Shown: positions 39,965 through 49,996, counted from the first letter of the stretch. The stretch is DNA of 64,000 nt from Clostridia bacterium (GCA_017556745.1 JAFYMF010000017.1:1-64000), one strand, 5' to 3'. A program made the numbers and translations. Notes: generated from the letters alone by a model not told the origin.

Positions 39965-40070
39965 CCGAAGTCTTCCTTTCTTATTTTACATTAATTGTAC
40001 CATACTTACCTTAGAATTAACAAATGACTGCATGAATAATTTGTAAACAAACATTAAGTTTTTATAAAAA

Positions 40071-40105
40071 AACACGAGAAACGCCAAAACGTTCTCGTGT
40101 TTTTC
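40071..40105 (-). terminator. Terminator downstream of the 40.2-kb RNA region
   Basis: AACACGAGAA(A)CG / CGTTCTCGTGTT with one bulge, flanked by T-runs on both strands; on the minus strand CTCGTGTTTTTTTA. It would end a minus-strand transcript through the structured region at 40152-40392. Confidence 0.75.
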
Positions 40106-40151
40106 ACATTTTATAATTCTGTCAATTTGTTTTGAACAGCAGGGATGTTTT

Positions 40152-40392
40152 AATGTAACCCACCGAGCCGTGTAAAACAAGAATGATAAACCCTGCTCTC
40201 GCAAGGCTGGTGCAACCTCTCCGTCTTTGTGCTACCAACATCCTCACACTGCGTCGCGCGCGGAATGCACACTGAGGCAACAGAGGGAGGTCTGCATTCC
40301 CGATGGGAGATAGACTGCTCCATTTATTATCTTGTGGGTTTAATTGCTTGCTTTATCACGAACTAAGCAGGAAGGGCACAAAGGACTACATT
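40152..40392 (-). ncRNA. Candidate structured non-coding RNA, class unknown
   Basis: About 440 bp between the VTC gene and DUF1292 lack an ORF but hold long-range complementarity: a 10-bp closing helix (40152-40161 with 40383-40392, two G-T pairs), an 8-bp helix CTTTGTGC / GCACAAAG (40225-40232 with 40376-40383), and an apical hairpin GGAATGCA / TGCATTCC (near 40262-40300). AGCAGGG / CCCTGCT (40139-40145 with about 40191-40197) crosses the closing helix and could be a pseudoknot. The minus strand has a proper terminator at 40071-40105 and a possible promoter TTGATT-N17-TATCAA just upstream, within the DUF1292 3' end. I could not match it to SRP, tmRNA or RNase P; 6S RNA is possible by size. 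Confidence 0.5.
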
Positions 40393-40407
40393 GTGGCTAC
40401 TTTGATA

Positions 40408-40689
40408 TTAGCCCTCCGCGTCATAATCAACCTCGGAGAAGAGTTCATCGTCAAATATATCTGCTACACGATCGAACTCATCGTCATCATCGATAGTTAC
40501 AAGAGACTCCTCGCCGTTCTCGTCGATCTCGCTTCTGAGGATTACATACTCCTCATCCTCGCCAACAGGAACAAGAGCCATATATGTTTTGCCGTCAAGC
40601 TCGCATGAACCTATAAGTTCAAACTGGCTTTCATTTCCTTCTTCATCTGTAAGAGTGTAAAATTCACCCTCAAAAATTTCGTCTGCCAT
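40408..40689 (-). CDS. DUF1292 protein
   Basis: A 93-residue acidic protein with the DUF1292 pattern: FYTLTDEEGNESQFELI, then YMALVPVGEDEEYVILRSE (in parts) and a Asp/Glu-rich tail. The function is unknown; in Bacillota it is often near ruvX and alaS. A longer frame begins upstream, but AAGGAG eight bases before the ATG at 40689 supports this start. It follows hemW. Confidence 0.85.
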   Translation of the reverse strand: MADEIFEGEFYTLTDEEGNESQFELIGSCELDGKTYMALVPVGEDEEYVILRSEIDENGEESLVTIDDDDEFDRVADIFDDELFSEVDYDAEG

Positions 40690-40821
40690 TAGTAATACTC
40701 CTTTCGCGGATGTGTAATTACACCTACATTGTATACTGTTTTTTCTCATCTGTCAAGATGTATTTTTGCCGTTTACAGTCGCAAAAGAGTGCTTTTTTAA
40801 TATACCCTGCCATCGGATTTC

Positions 40822-41979
40822 TTATGCATCAAACTCGGCAATATCAGAGATAACGGTATTGCTCACGTACATCCCCCTGTCAGTGAGAAAATATCTGTCC
40901 CTGTCCTTTACCATTACACCGATAGATATATATTTATTTAGCTTGTCACGGTACTTTTCTTCAAAATCTATGCCGAAACGTGAATAGAAGTCCTCTGCAG
41001 AGATACCGTCTCGGAGCCTCATGCGAAGCATTATATATTCAGCTTCCCTGTCCTGTTCGGTTATCTCCTCACAGTATTCTATCGGTTCCCTGCCGTCTTC
41101 TACCGCGGCACAATAGTCGGTGAGACTGCCGATATATCCGTAACGCTTTCCTCCGAAATATGAATAAGCAGATGGACCAAATGCAATATATTCAAGTGCA
41201 TCCCAATATTTAAGATTGTGTCGGCATTCACGTCCGTTTTTGGCATAATTACTTATTTCGTAATGACGGTAACCTCTTGATCGAAGCATTTCTACCGCAG
41301 TCATATACATCTCATATTCACTGTCCTCATCCGGAAGGCTCAAGCTGTCCCTCATTCTTCCAAACGGGGTATTGTCTTCTATCTTAAGTCCGTAGAGTGA
41401 CAAATGCTCGGGAGAAAGAGCCGACACTCTGTCTACCGTCTCAGCAAATGAATCCACAGTTTGCTCCGGCAGTCCGTACATAAGGTCAACGTTTATATTG
41501 TCTATCCCTGCATCTCTTGCATCACTGTAGGCGGAAAGAAACTCTGAATAACTGTGTATTCTCGATAGCATTTTAAGCTCGGAGTCGTGAGAGCTCTGAA
41601 GTCCAAAGCTTATGCGGTTTACACCAGAAGACCTCATTATCTTAAGATCGTCATGTGTAACTGTTCCCGGATTTGCCTCGACAGAGAACTCAAGGTCGCC
41701 CGAAAGAGAAAAGGTTGATGCTACCGCATTACCGATCAAAGCTATCCCCTCTCCCCCAAGGATAGTGGGAGTGCCACCGCCGAGAAAGATACTGTCTACA
41801 GTATACATATCAGCAGAGGGCGCAATTCTCTTTATATGCTTTTCGAGGACTGTCAGGTATTCTGCCCTGTCATCGGGAGAAAAATTCCCGGAATAAAAAT
41901 CACAGTAAGCGCATTTACTTTTACAAAAGGGGACATGTATATATATCCCCAATCGTTTTTTATTCAGTTTATCAGCCAT
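40822..41979 (-). CDS. hemW: HemW-like radical SAM protein
   Basis: A 385-residue radical SAM protein. IYIHVPFCKSKCAYCDFYSG near 9-28 holds the Cys-x3-Cys-x2-Cys cluster site; GGGTPTIL near 71, EANPGTV near 105, and SFGLQSSHDSEL near 122-133 follow. HemW was long named oxygen-independent coproporphyrinogen oxidase (HemN) but lacks that enzyme's extra cysteine motif and is a heme chaperone. The frame extends over lepA, but the start at 41979 fits the family; GAGGAATAA lies about 12 bases before. It is 10 bp after lepA. Confidence 0.9.
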   Translation of the reverse strand: MADKLNKKRLGIYIHVPFCKSKCAYCDFYSGNFSPDDRAEYLTVLEKHIKRIAPSADMYTVDSIFLGGGTPTILGGEGIALIGNAVASTFSLSGDLEFSVEANPGTVTHDDLKIMRSSGVNRISFGLQSSHDSELKMLSRIHSYSEFLSAYSDARDAGIDNINVDLMYGLPEQTVDSFAETVDRVSALSPEHLSLYGLKIEDNTPFGRMRDSLSLPDEDSEYEMYMTAVEMLRSRGYRHYEISNYAKNGRECRHNLKYWDALEYIAFGPSAYSYFGGKRYGYIGSLTDYCAAVEDGREPIEYCEEITEQDREAEYIMLRMRLRDGISAEDFYSRFGIDFEEKYRDKLNKYISIGVMVKDRDRYFLTDRGMYVSNTVISDIAEFDA

Positions 41980-41989
41980 TTCCAACTGA

Positions 41990-43807
41990 TTATTCCTCAT
42001 CCAACTTGAGCACCGCCATAAATGCCTCGGGAGATACCTCCACAGAACCAAGCTGGCGCATCTTCTTTTTACCTTCCTTCTGCTTTTCAAGCAGCTTCTT
42101 CTTACGGGTGATATCACCACCGTAACACTTGGCAAGAACGTCCTTACGCATCGCTTTTACCGTCTCTCGGGCTATGATCTTAGAACCGATAGCCGCCTGA
42201 ATCGGTATCTCAAAGAGCTGACGCGGTATATTCTCCTTAAGCTTTTCTGCTATCTTTCTTGCTCGTCCGTATGCCTTTTCCTCGTGAACGATAAATGACA
42301 GTGCATCCACGACGTCACCGTTTAGCATAATATCAAGCTTGACAAGCTTACTGGGACGATATTCAGACAGCTCGTAGTCAAGAGAAGCATAACCTCTTGA
42401 ACGGCTCTTTAAGGCATCGAAGAAATCGTATATTATCTCGTTCAAGGGGAGATCATAATGGAGCTCCACTCTCTCGGTATCGATATACTTCATATCAATG
42501 AAGGTACCTCTGCGATCCTGACAGAGATCCATGATTCCGCCAACATACTCGGTAGGTGTTATAATATTAGCTTTCACTACCGGCTCTGCGGCGATCTCTA
42601 TTTCCTCGGGTGCAGGATAGTTAGTGGGGTTATCTACTCTCAGTACAGTTCCGTTATGAAGGGTTATTTCGTATATAACACTGGGGGCAGTGGTTATAAT
42701 ATCAAGGTTGAATTCTCTCTCAAGACGCTCCATCATTATCTCCATATGGAGCAGACCAAGGAAACCGCAACGGAATCCGAAGCCGAGAGCGATAGAGGTC
42801 TCCGCCTCAAAGAAGAGCGCAGCATCATTGAGCTGAAGCTTTTCAAGTGCATCTCTGAGATCGCCGTATCTTGCACCGTCTGCAGGATAGATACCGGCAT
42901 AGACCATAGGCTGAACTGCTCTGAATCCGGGAAGTGCCTCCGCGGCAGGGTTTTCTGCCGAGGTAACAGTATCACCTACGCGGGTCTCTCCTATGGTCTT
43001 AATACTTGCTGTAATAAAACCAACGTCACCGGCTCTCAGCTCTCCGCACTTATCAAGACCGAATGCGCCCATAGTACCAACGTCAACAACGTCGTACTCC
43101 ATACCGGTGCTCATAAGACGTATTCTGTCACCTGAGCGTACGGTACCGTCCATAACTCTTACGTATACAACGACACCAAGGTAACTATCATAATAAGAGT
43201 CAAATATCAGACACTTGAGAGGTGCCTCCGAATCTCCCTTGGGAGCAGGGAGGTCTGTAATTATACTCTCGATAAGCTGATCGATATTAAGCCCTGTCTT
43301 TGCAGATACCGCAGGACAGTCCTCAGCAGGGATACCGATTATATCCTCCACCTCCTGACGTACCTTCTCCACATTTGCAGAAGGAAGGTCCATCTTGTTA
43401 ACGACAGGAAGTATCTCAAGGTCAGCATCTATTGCAAGATATGCGTTAGCAAGAGTCTGCGCCTCAACACCCTGAGTCGCGTCAACTACAAGCAGTGCAC
43501 CGTCACAGGCATTAAGTGAACGGGAAACCTCATAGTTAAAGTCTACGTGGCCGGGGGTGTCTATAAGATTAAGGGTATAGTGTTCCCCATTCTTGGCATC
43601 GTATCCAAGACGTACAGCTCTCGCCTTGATGGTGATACCTCTTTCTCTTTCAAGTTCCATATTATCAAGAAGCTGTTCTTCCATCTCACGGGTGGAAACC
43701 GTCTGGGTATGCTCAAGTATACGGTCGGCAAGGGTTGACTTACCGTGGTCGATATGAGCTACTATTGAAAAGTTTCTTATATGCTCGAGTCTTTCTTTAT
43801 CGGACAT
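41990..43807 (-). CDS. lepA: Elongation factor 4 (LepA)
   Basis: A 605-residue ribosome-bound GTPase. G1 is [14 protein letters not shown] near 17; G2/G3 GITIKARAV and DTPGHVDF near 76; NKMD near 136. The unique C-terminal domain of LepA is present, ending [21 protein letters not shown] (in parts). It back-translocates or assists initiation. A first ATG at 43819 is in frame, but GGAG six bases before the ATG at 43807 fixes this start. Followed by hemW, an order common in Bacillota. Confidence 0.96.
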   Translation of the reverse strand: MSDKERLEHIRNFSIVAHIDHGKSTLADRILEHTQTVSTREMEEQLLDNMELERERGITIKARAVRLGYDAKNGEHYTLNLIDTPGHVDFNYEVSRSLNACDGALLVVDATQGVEAQTLANAYLAIDADLEILPVVNKMDLPSANVEKVRQEVEDIIGIPAEDCPAVSAKTGLNIDQLIESIITDLPAPKGDSEAPLKCLIFDSYYDSYLGVVVYVRVMDGTVRSGDRIRLMSTGMEYDVVDVGTMGAFGLDKCGELRAGDVGFITASIKTIGETRVGDTVTSAENPAAEALPGFRAVQPMVYAGIYPADGARYGDLRDALEKLQLNDAALFFEAETSIALGFGFRCGFLGLLHMEIMMERLEREFNLDIITTAPSVIYEITLHNGTVLRVDNPTNYPAPEEIEIAAEPVVKANIITPTEYVGGIMDLCQDRRGTFIDMKYIDTERVELHYDLPLNEIIYDFFDALKSRSRGYASLDYELSEYRPSKLVKLDIMLNGDVVDALSFIVHEEKAYGRARKIAEKLKENIPRQLFEIPIQAAIGSKIIARETVKAMRKDVLAKCYGGDITRKKKLLEKQKEGKKKMRQLGSVEVSPEAFMAVLKLDEE

Positions 43808-44032
43808 CTTTATCTCCATCCTGCCGCTTCAGCAACGAAATTAGCTATCAAATAAAAGAGGACAAACTCCTCCTTATAAATTACCACCTTATATTATATA
43901 AAAACACAAGAATAAAATCAAGCATTTTGATAAATTAACATCTTCGAAACTATTTATTATAAAAAAATACACTTTCCGGCTGTATAATGTTTCCATTAGT
44001 TGTTGAAAATTCAAATTCTGAAAGGATAAATT

Positions 44033-45733
44033 ATGTCTAAGAAGAAAATCGGAACAAAGATAAGAAAGATATATGACCTGCGGCACATGGTACGTACCAG
44101 CATTGAGATATACCGTGAGGAGACTGCATTTCTTGAACGTAAGGAAGGTGTATACACACCTATCACGTACGACCAGCTTGGTCATGACCTTGATGCTCTT
44201 GGGTGTGCCCTCTTTGAGAGAGGTATACGCGGACGCGTAGCTGTTATGGGTGAAAACGGTTATTTCTGGGCGCTGTCTTATCTTGTAGCGGTATGCGGTC
44301 TTGGTGTTGTTGTACCTCTTGATAAGGAACTTCCAGCTGAGGAAGTGAAAAACATTGCAAATATTGCAAACCTGGATGCTATTATCTGCTCAGATAAACT
44401 TGTAAATAAAACGGAGGGTATTGACGGAGTTGAGGTAATACCGTTTAGCCGCATACCCGAGCTTATTGAAGAAGGAAAAAAATGTATAAGCGAGTCTAAG
44501 ACCACTTATCTTGTTGCCCCCATTGACCGAGAGATCATGAGTGTATTGCTCTTCACCTCCGGTACAACCGGTGTGTCAAAGGGCGTTATGCTCTCACACA
44601 AAAACATCTGTACTGTACTTGAGGCTGCGGCCGGATTTGATGACGTAGGCCCCGGTGATGTGTTCCTGTCTGTTCTCCCCCTTCACCACGTTTTTGAATG
44701 CAGCTGCGGATTTCTCGCTCCCCTTTTTGTCGGCGGTGCAATCGCATACTGTACGGGACTGAGACATATTATCGCAGATATGAAGGATTCCCGTGTTACC
44801 AAGATAATGTGTGTTCCTCTCCTGCTTGAAACCATGTACAAAAAGATATGGCAGACAGCAAAAAAACAAGGTAAGGATAAAGCTCTTCGTGCGGCTATCA
44901 AGCTTAACCGTGCAAGTAAAAAAATAGGTGTTGATCTTTCGAAAAAACTGTTCTCCGATATTCATAATATGTTCGGAGGAAGGCTTGGGCTCTTTATCTG
45001 CGGCGGTGCTGCGGCTGACCCCGAGATAATCGCAGGAATGAGAGACCTTGGATTCCACGCAATTCAGGGATACGGTCTTACCGAATGTGCTCCTGTTGCG
45101 GCAATAAATCTTGAGACCTGCTTCAGAGATGCCTCTGCAGGTCTTACACCCAAATACGGTGAGCTTACAGTTATGGATAAAAGCGATGACGGCACCGGCG
45201 AGATATGTTACCGCGGCGATAACGTAATGCTCGGTTACTACGATGCACCTGACCTCACCGATGAGGTAATAATCGACGGTTGGTTCCACACAGGAGATCT
45301 CGGATATATTGACGATGACGGTTTTCTCTACATCACCGGACGAAAGAAAAACGTTATCGTAACAAACGGCGGCAAAAACGTATTCCCTGAGGAGCTTGAG
45401 ACATATCTCTCAAGAAGTCCGTACGTTAAAGAATCTGTTGTTGTTGGATATATGAACGATGCAAAGAGAGACTATGACATTGTAGCTATAATCCACCCCG
45501 ACAATGATGCACTGAAGGAAATACTCGGAAACAGATATACCGAGCAGGATGTGAGACGAGTACTCAAAGAAGCGGTATCTGAGGTAAACGAAATTGTTCA
45601 GTCCTACAAGCATATAAACTACTTTGTTATAAGAGAAGAGGAATTTGTCAAAAATTCTTCGAGAAAGATCAAGAGAAACGCATCCATTTCCGAGGAGGCA
45701 AAGGATAAGTATCTCAAGCTTTTAAATAAATAA
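44033..45733 (+). CDS. AMP-dependent acyl-CoA synthetase
   Basis: A 566-residue ANL-family ligase. The P-loop is LLFTSGTTGVSKGVML near 168; QGYGLTECAPV near 345 and GWFHTGDLGYIDDDGFLYITGRKK (in parts) near 425-450 are conserved; the lysine near the C-terminus is in NSSRKIKRN. It activates a carboxylic acid, most likely a long-chain fatty acid (FACS-like), forming acyl-AMP and acyl-CoA. A TATAAT box (43983-43988) lies about 45 bp upstream but with a poor -35. It stands alone, AAGGA before the ATG, and ends in a strong terminator. Confidence 0.88.
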   Translation: MSKKKIGTKIRKIYDLRHMVRTSIEIYREETAFLERKEGVYTPITYDQLGHDLDALGCALFERGIRGRVAVMGENGYFWALSYLVAVCGLGVVVPLDKELPAEEVKNIANIANLDAIICSDKLVNKTEGIDGVEVIPFSRIPELIEEGKKCISESKTTYLVAPIDREIMSVLLFTSGTTGVSKGVMLSHKNICTVLEAAAGFDDVGPGDVFLSVLPLHHVFECSCGFLAPLFVGGAIAYCTGLRHIIADMKDSRVTKIMCVPLLLETMYKKIWQTAKKQGKDKALRAAIKLNRASKKIGVDLSKKLFSDIHNMFGGRLGLFICGGAAADPEIIAGMRDLGFHAIQGYGLTECAPVAAINLETCFRDASAGLTPKYGELTVMDKSDDGTGEICYRGDNVMLGYYDAPDLTDEVIIDGWFHTGDLGYIDDDGFLYITGRKKNVIVTNGGKNVFPEELETYLSRSPYVKESVVVGYMNDAKRDYDIVAIIHPDNDALKEILGNRYTEQDVRRVLKEAVSEVNEIVQSYKHINYFVIREEEFVKNSSRKIKRNASISEEAKDKYLKLLNK

Positions 45734-45743
45734 CACATAGTAG

Positions 45744-45780
45744 AAAAAAGCGTTTGGCCAGCCGGCCAAACGCTTTTTTG
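45744..45780 (+). terminator. Strong bidirectional terminator
   Basis: AAAAAAGCGTTTGGCC / GGCCAAACGCTTTTTT, a perfect 16-bp stem with AGCC loop, after the acyl-CoA synthetase. Confidence 0.92.
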
Positions 45781-45843
45781 TCTACATATTATATATAGTA
45801 TTGCTATTATCTTCCTATTATGATATAATCGGATAAATACATA

Positions 45844-46872
45844 TTAGTTCTCTCCGAAAAGCTCCGGACGGAAAAATCCGCGGGTATCTGCCTTTCTGCC
45901 GCTACTGTCAACTACAGATATACGGATATACGGAGCTTTTCTGCTGACCTTGAAATCTGCTGAGGTAATGGACGCCTCACCGTCACATCTGTGAACGCGG
46001 TAGGGGGACTTTCCGCCGTTATAGACGTATATGTGCTCGGCTCCCGAGCATTCGATGTGGAGCATCCTCTCTTCAGGATCAAATGAGACCTCATATATCT
46101 CGGGACCGGTGGAGGAATACATCTCCCCGGTTTCCATAGCGGTAATAATAGAGGAATATTCAAACTTCTCGGGATATATCATGGTAAATGCGCCGAAGGA
46201 GTCAAACTCAACGTGGTCTTCAGCATTCTTGTTATGATTATCGTCAGAGCCGTGGCACGCAATTGCCTTTCCGCGAAGAAGAAGATTATCATAAAGAGCA
46301 CCGTTAAGCTCAAGACCGTTCATAAGGTAACTGTTATAGTTACACATTTCAAAGCTGAATATACCCTCATACCTCATCATCTCCTCAGCGCACTCAAGTG
46401 ACCAGTAGGGATGATTGTAGGCAACAATATAGCCATTGTCCTTTGCAGTTCTTATATATTCGTTTATATATTCCGAGGAATATTCCCGCGGCCTTTCACT
46501 GCCGGCGTGAGGCACTGCCATCTGTCTTTCCTTATCTATATACTTGCAGTAGGGTTCATTATAGCAGATGAGTGTCTCGTTTTTATCATCCCGCGCAAAA
46601 AGATTGAGGTGAACCTCCTTTTGAAACAGCTTATACGCAGCAGAGGGATCTACTCTTATATAACATTCATAGCCTGTCAGGGCTATGAAGCCTTCGTCTG
46701 TAAGATCACTGTGTGAACGGGGCGCCTCGTGATCGGTTATGGCAAGAATCGAATAACCCTTATCCTTGTACATCACTTTAAGCTCCTGCGGGGTACGGTG
46801 ACCGTCCGAGCAGGTACTGTGACAGTGGAGATTGGCTTTGTACTGTTTCTTTTTAGGTGATATAAGATACAT
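45844..46872 (-). CDS. PHP-domain metal-dependent phosphoesterase
   Basis: A 342-residue protein with PHP signatures: NLHCHSTCSDG near 14-24 (H-x-H), AITDHEAP near 46-53, a VPHAGS near 125, YNHPYWS near 158, and a GSDDNHN near 215 giving the late Asp-His pair. These bind a trinuclear metal site that hydrolyses phosphoesters. A beta-rich C-terminal domain follows. The substrate is unknown. A GTG and ATG both lie upstream in frame; AGGAAG eight bases before the ATG at 46872 is chosen. Confidence 0.78.
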   Translation of the reverse strand: MYLISPKKKQYKANLHCHSTCSDGHRTPQELKVMYKDKGYSILAITDHEAPRSHSDLTDEGFIALTGYECYIRVDPSAAYKLFQKEVHLNLFARDDKNETLICYNEPYCKYIDKERQMAVPHAGSERPREYSSEYINEYIRTAKDNGYIVAYNHPYWSLECAEEMMRYEGIFSFEMCNYNSYLMNGLELNGALYDNLLLRGKAIACHGSDDNHNKNAEDHVEFDSFGAFTMIYPEKFEYSSIITAMETGEMYSSTGPEIYEVSFDPEERMLHIECSGAEHIYVYNGGKSPYRVHRCDGEASITSADFKVSRKAPYIRISVVDSSGRKADTRGFFRPELFGEN

Positions 46873-47005
46873 TTCTAACACTTCCTGATATATTTTTAAA
46901 ATAGAACTTAATACCGTATTCGACAGGTTAACACCGGTTTCCGAGTATGAACTTTTGGTTTAGGGTGCCGTAAACATTGTTTTATAAAAATTCAAAGAAA
47001 AAACT

Positions 47006-48538
47006 TTATTTCCTTTCATACTCTTCTCTGTATATTTTAAGAAGCATGGATGCTCTTCTCATAAGCTGTTCATTTTCAGCGGCAAAGGATGTTTCACCAT
47101 TGTGTATCATATATCTGAATTTCGTAGGATAATCACACCCCAGTGTTCCGAGATATATCCATGCACTGTCTACCTTAATTCCGTCAATTATAATATCGAT
47201 CATACGTCTTGACTCCGGGTCAGACATATATTTACCTTTCAGAGCAACATTAAGATACAGCGGAAGAGTCTCTCTGTAGCTGTAAGATGCGAGAGCCTCA
47301 ATAACCGCACCTACAGTATCAGGGTCACTGTTAGTATTCGGAATAGCAACAGCACCATAGGTATCGTGCGAGTAGGTATAGTACAATTTCTGTGCCTTAT
47401 CATATTTGGGAAAAGGGAGTATTCCGTAATCATGCTGCATATTGCGGAAGGATGGCTGCTCTGCATGACCTATATATCCGACACAGAACAGGTTTTTACC
47501 GCTTACAAAATATTTCTCAGCATCAAACGTCTCATATCCATGTCCCTGTTCATCTATGACACCGTTAAAGTTTGAGCCCAAAGAATAATGAGCCATATTA
47601 TATACTTTTTCAAGAGAATCAAACAGCTTGCCTGTATTTACATTAAACTCAACCCATCCGTCATCTGTCTTTGAAAGTATATCGATATCGAAGCTGCTCC
47701 ATATATTGTCCACGGCACATACAGGGCTGAAGGCTATACCGTATATATCATCGAAGTCTCTGACAGTATCACCGTCTACATCCTCATATATGCTTCCGCC
47801 CAGCTCAACAAATTTATCAAAAGTCCAGTCACCGTTCTCAACAATACTGTAAAGGTCACCGAGTTCGGGATATCTGCTTAGGTAATCTTCACCAAGAACT
47901 TTATTGTAATATACCGAATAACAATTTCTGATAAGAGAAAGGAATAATGAGCCGGTAGCAAGATAGAGGCTACCCATCAATTCTGCTTCGCTGTTAAATC
48001 CATCTGCCCACCACGGCTTATCAAAATCAAGATAATCAACACTATAAAGATCTATCATATTTTTGTCTATAACATACCTTGTTATGACATGGTTGGCGTA
48101 GATATAAGCTTGATACATATCATCGCCTGAGCTGAGACTCTTGTCTATCTCGGGCACAACATCATCCATCTGAATGTTGTTGATCTCAACGTCAAGTCTC
48201 TCTTCTACAAACTTCTCACGGTTATAAACAGAATCGTTTACAGGCTCGCTCATGAGCTCTTCTACAGTAAAATCCACTTCGTACTGGCTGTATTTACCAT
48301 TGCCCTTAGGTGACAGTATAGTAACTGTTGCTCCGCCGAAATCAAGGTTATCCGGGAGGCTGTCATCTTCATATACAAGAGTATTTTCGTAGTCAGACTC
48401 ATCTTTAGGCGCGTCTGATGAATGAGCTGTAGTCACTGTACTGTCATTCGATCCCGTATCTGCCATAGAGCAGGCAACAAAGGACCAAATAATGACAGCT
48501 AAAATGATAATACCTAAAATACGTTTAACACGAGTCAC
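47006..48538 (-). CDS. Extracellular solute-binding lipoprotein, orphan
   Basis: A 510-residue lipoprotein: an N-terminal signal with lipobox SFVAC near residue 23, a Ser/Thr/Asp linker, and a family 1-like solute-binding fold (VNDSVYNREKFVEERLDVEI near 103, YNKVLGED near 210, WWADG, then a typical YGILPFPKYDKAQ near 375). These usually feed sugar ABC transporters, but no permease or ATPase gene is adjacent, so it is orphan or works with a distant transporter. GGAGGGG lies inside codons 1-3 of the long frame; the GTG at 48538 six bases after it is the likely start. Its promoter is at 48597-48625. Confidence 0.72.
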   Translation of the reverse strand: MTRVKRILGIIILAVIIWSFVACSMADTGSNDSTVTTAHSSDAPKDESDYENTLVYEDDSLPDNLDFGGATVTILSPKGNGKYSQYEVDFTVEELMSEPVNDSVYNREKFVEERLDVEINNIQMDDVVPEIDKSLSSGDDMYQAYIYANHVITRYVIDKNMIDLYSVDYLDFDKPWWADGFNSEAELMGSLYLATGSLFLSLIRNCYSVYYNKVLGEDYLSRYPELGDLYSIVENGDWTFDKFVELGGSIYEDVDGDTVRDFDDIYGIAFSPVCAVDNIWSSFDIDILSKTDDGWVEFNVNTGKLFDSLEKVYNMAHYSLGSNFNGVIDEQGHGYETFDAEKYFVSGKNLFCVGYIGHAEQPSFRNMQHDYGILPFPKYDKAQKLYYTYSHDTYGAVAIPNTNSDPDTVGAVIEALASYSYRETLPLYLNVALKGKYMSDPESRRMIDIIIDGIKVDSAWIYLGTLGCDYPTKFRYMIHNGETSFAAENEQLMRRASMLLKIYREEYERK

Positions 48539-48596
48539 AACAATCCCCTCCATATCGTATCACACTACCCAAAAGAGTAACATATTATTTCAATTA

Positions 48597-48625
48597 ATTA
48601 TATATAACATCAATATAAAAGTCAA
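48597..48625 (-). promoter_or_regulatory. Promoter of the solute-binding lipoprotein gene
   Basis: Minus strand TTGACT (48620-48625), 17-bp spacer, TATAAT (48597-48602), about 60 bp before the GTG. The rest of 48554-48746 is AT-rich with nothing else seen. Confidence 0.72.
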
Positions 48626-48746
48626 CTCCATTTGAATCTTGCCGCAATAAGGACAGTCGTTCTAAATGTCACACACAATGCATTACAGTAATATATTCTT
48701 GTCTGAAAACTTTTTTAAAAATTTTTTGATATTTTTTTATTTTCTT

Positions 48747-48776
48747 TGTGACCTTTTAGTATTCTCAATCGTATTA
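48747..48776 (+). promoter_or_regulatory. Candidate ECF-type promoter (autoregulatory)
   Basis: TGTGACC (48747-48753), 16 bp, CGTATTA (48770-48776), just ahead of an ECF sigma gene. The same TGTGACC motif precedes another ECF gene at 53981. ECF promoters in Bacillota have an AAC-type -35 and a CGT-type -10, so this fits autoregulation. Inferred by comparison within the window only. Confidence 0.5.
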
Positions 48777-48800
48777 CATAATGAAAGGGGCTGAAAGAGA

Positions 48801-49292
48801 GTGCTCTTCTTCACGTTAGCAAACACAAAATCGGAGTTCATCCCATGTGACGTGGCCTACGATAAATACGGTAATATGCTCTTCCGAGTATGTTACTCAA
48901 TACTGGTCAGTCACGCAGATGCCGAGGATGCTGTTCAAGACGTTTTCTACAAATACATAACAAAGCAACCCACTTTTGAAAGTGAGGAGCATCTTAAAGC
49001 CTGGCTCATCCGAGTCGCTTCCAACAGAAGCAAGGACATTCTGAGATCAAAGAAGATCAGAAGTACCCTGACTCTTGAAGAAGCGGACAACTATGAAATA
49101 GACGAAGATCAGAGCGAGATACTGAAAGAGGTATTCGCATTGCCCATCAAATACCGTGAGGTGATCGTGCTTCACCACCTTGAGGGGTACTCGGTGAAGG
49201 AGATCGCCGATCTCTTATCTATTTCCGAATCGGGTGTAAAAATGAGGCTGTCCCGCGGCCGGGACATGCTGAAGGAAGCCATCTCTGAGTAA
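48801..49292 (+). CDS. ECF RNA polymerase sigma factor
   Basis: A 163-residue ECF sigma factor. Region 2 (about 18-85) has ADAEDAVQDVFYKYI and HLKAWLIRVASNRSKDIL; region 4 (about 110-160) has YREVIVLHHLEGYSVKEIADLLSISESGVKMRLSRGRDML (in parts). It starts with GTG; AAAGGGG is about 12 bases before, so the exact start is less certain. The next gene, 35 bp on, is a membrane protein that may restrain it. Its likely targets are the genes that follow (lipoprotein, MBOAT, DHHW), by position. Confidence 0.87.
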   Translation: MLFFTLANTKSEFIPCDVAYDKYGNMLFRVCYSILVSHADAEDAVQDVFYKYITKQPTFESEEHLKAWLIRVASNRSKDILRSKKIRSTLTLEEADNYEIDEDQSEILKEVFALPIKYREVIVLHHLEGYSVKEIADLLSISESGVKMRLSRGRDMLKEAISE

Positions 49293-49326
49293 CAGACTCA
49301 GACAACTCTCAAAGAAAGGAGAAAAC

Positions 49327-49947
49327 ATGTTCGATCAAAAAACCGTTGAAGCATACAAAAGAATAAAGCCGTCAGACGAGCTTCGCGAACAGATACTGAA
49401 CGCAAAGCCGGAACAAAGATCTGCGACAATTCTGACACTTAAAAGATATGCAAGTCTTGCCGCGTGTATCGCCCTGGTCGTTATCGTAGGACTGATAGCA
49501 GGCAGAGGATTTGCAGACGGATCGCTGACCGTCACCCTGGCAGACGGCACGGCACTGTCCGCTGAAGCGGTCAATGTGTACCCGGTTACCGCAAGCTATA
49601 CGGGAGCCGCCAGAATCGCCATACACACAGGTGACGATACCCCGGTCTATCCCGCACCTGCAAATGCCGACGATTGCTTTTACCTTGAGGTATCCTCAAA
49701 TAAAACCGCAGTGATAAAGGCTACGTCAGGTAACATTTTCATGTACGATGAAAACCTGGGTAACTATCTGGAGTACACCTACGATGCTTACTTTGAGGGC
49801 AAAGCAAAGATCTACTGGCACATTACCGATATGGAAGTCGGTGAAAGTCAATTTCTGACTGTATCCGGCAGAAGCAAAGAAACCCGCATCATTCTCACAA
49901 AAACAGAGGGTGGATTTACTCTCTCCTCTCAGAATGAGGAAAACTGA
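49327..49947 (+). CDS. Putative membrane-anchored anti-sigma-like protein
   Basis: A 206-residue protein: a soluble N-terminal part (about 1-36) with VEAYKRIKPSDELREQIL, a single membrane helix near 43-61, and a beta-rich outer domain. This is the layout of clostridial anti-sigma proteins lacking a zinc finger, and its gene follows an ECF sigma gene by 35 bp. No known family was recognised. AAAGGAG precedes the ATG. It should be a signal receptor for the sigma factor (inference). Confidence 0.55.
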   Translation: MFDQKTVEAYKRIKPSDELREQILNAKPEQRSATILTLKRYASLAACIALVVIVGLIAGRGFADGSLTVTLADGTALSAEAVNVYPVTASYTGAARIAIHTGDDTPVYPAPANADDCFYLEVSSNKTAVIKATSGNIFMYDENLGNYLEYTYDAYFEGKAKIYWHITDMEVGESQFLTVSGRSKETRIILTKTEGGFTLSSQNEEN

Positions 49948-49996
49948 TTTAAGTAAAAAAAATTAAAACACATAACATTTTTTGGAGGAAAAAACA

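Noticed and set aside
40140..40400. SRP RNA, tmRNA or RNase P RNA at 40.2 kb
   Set aside because: The SRP loop (GGAAGG...GCAGCC type), tmRNA ends with CCA and TTCGA, and RNase P GAGGAAAGTCC were not found on either strand.
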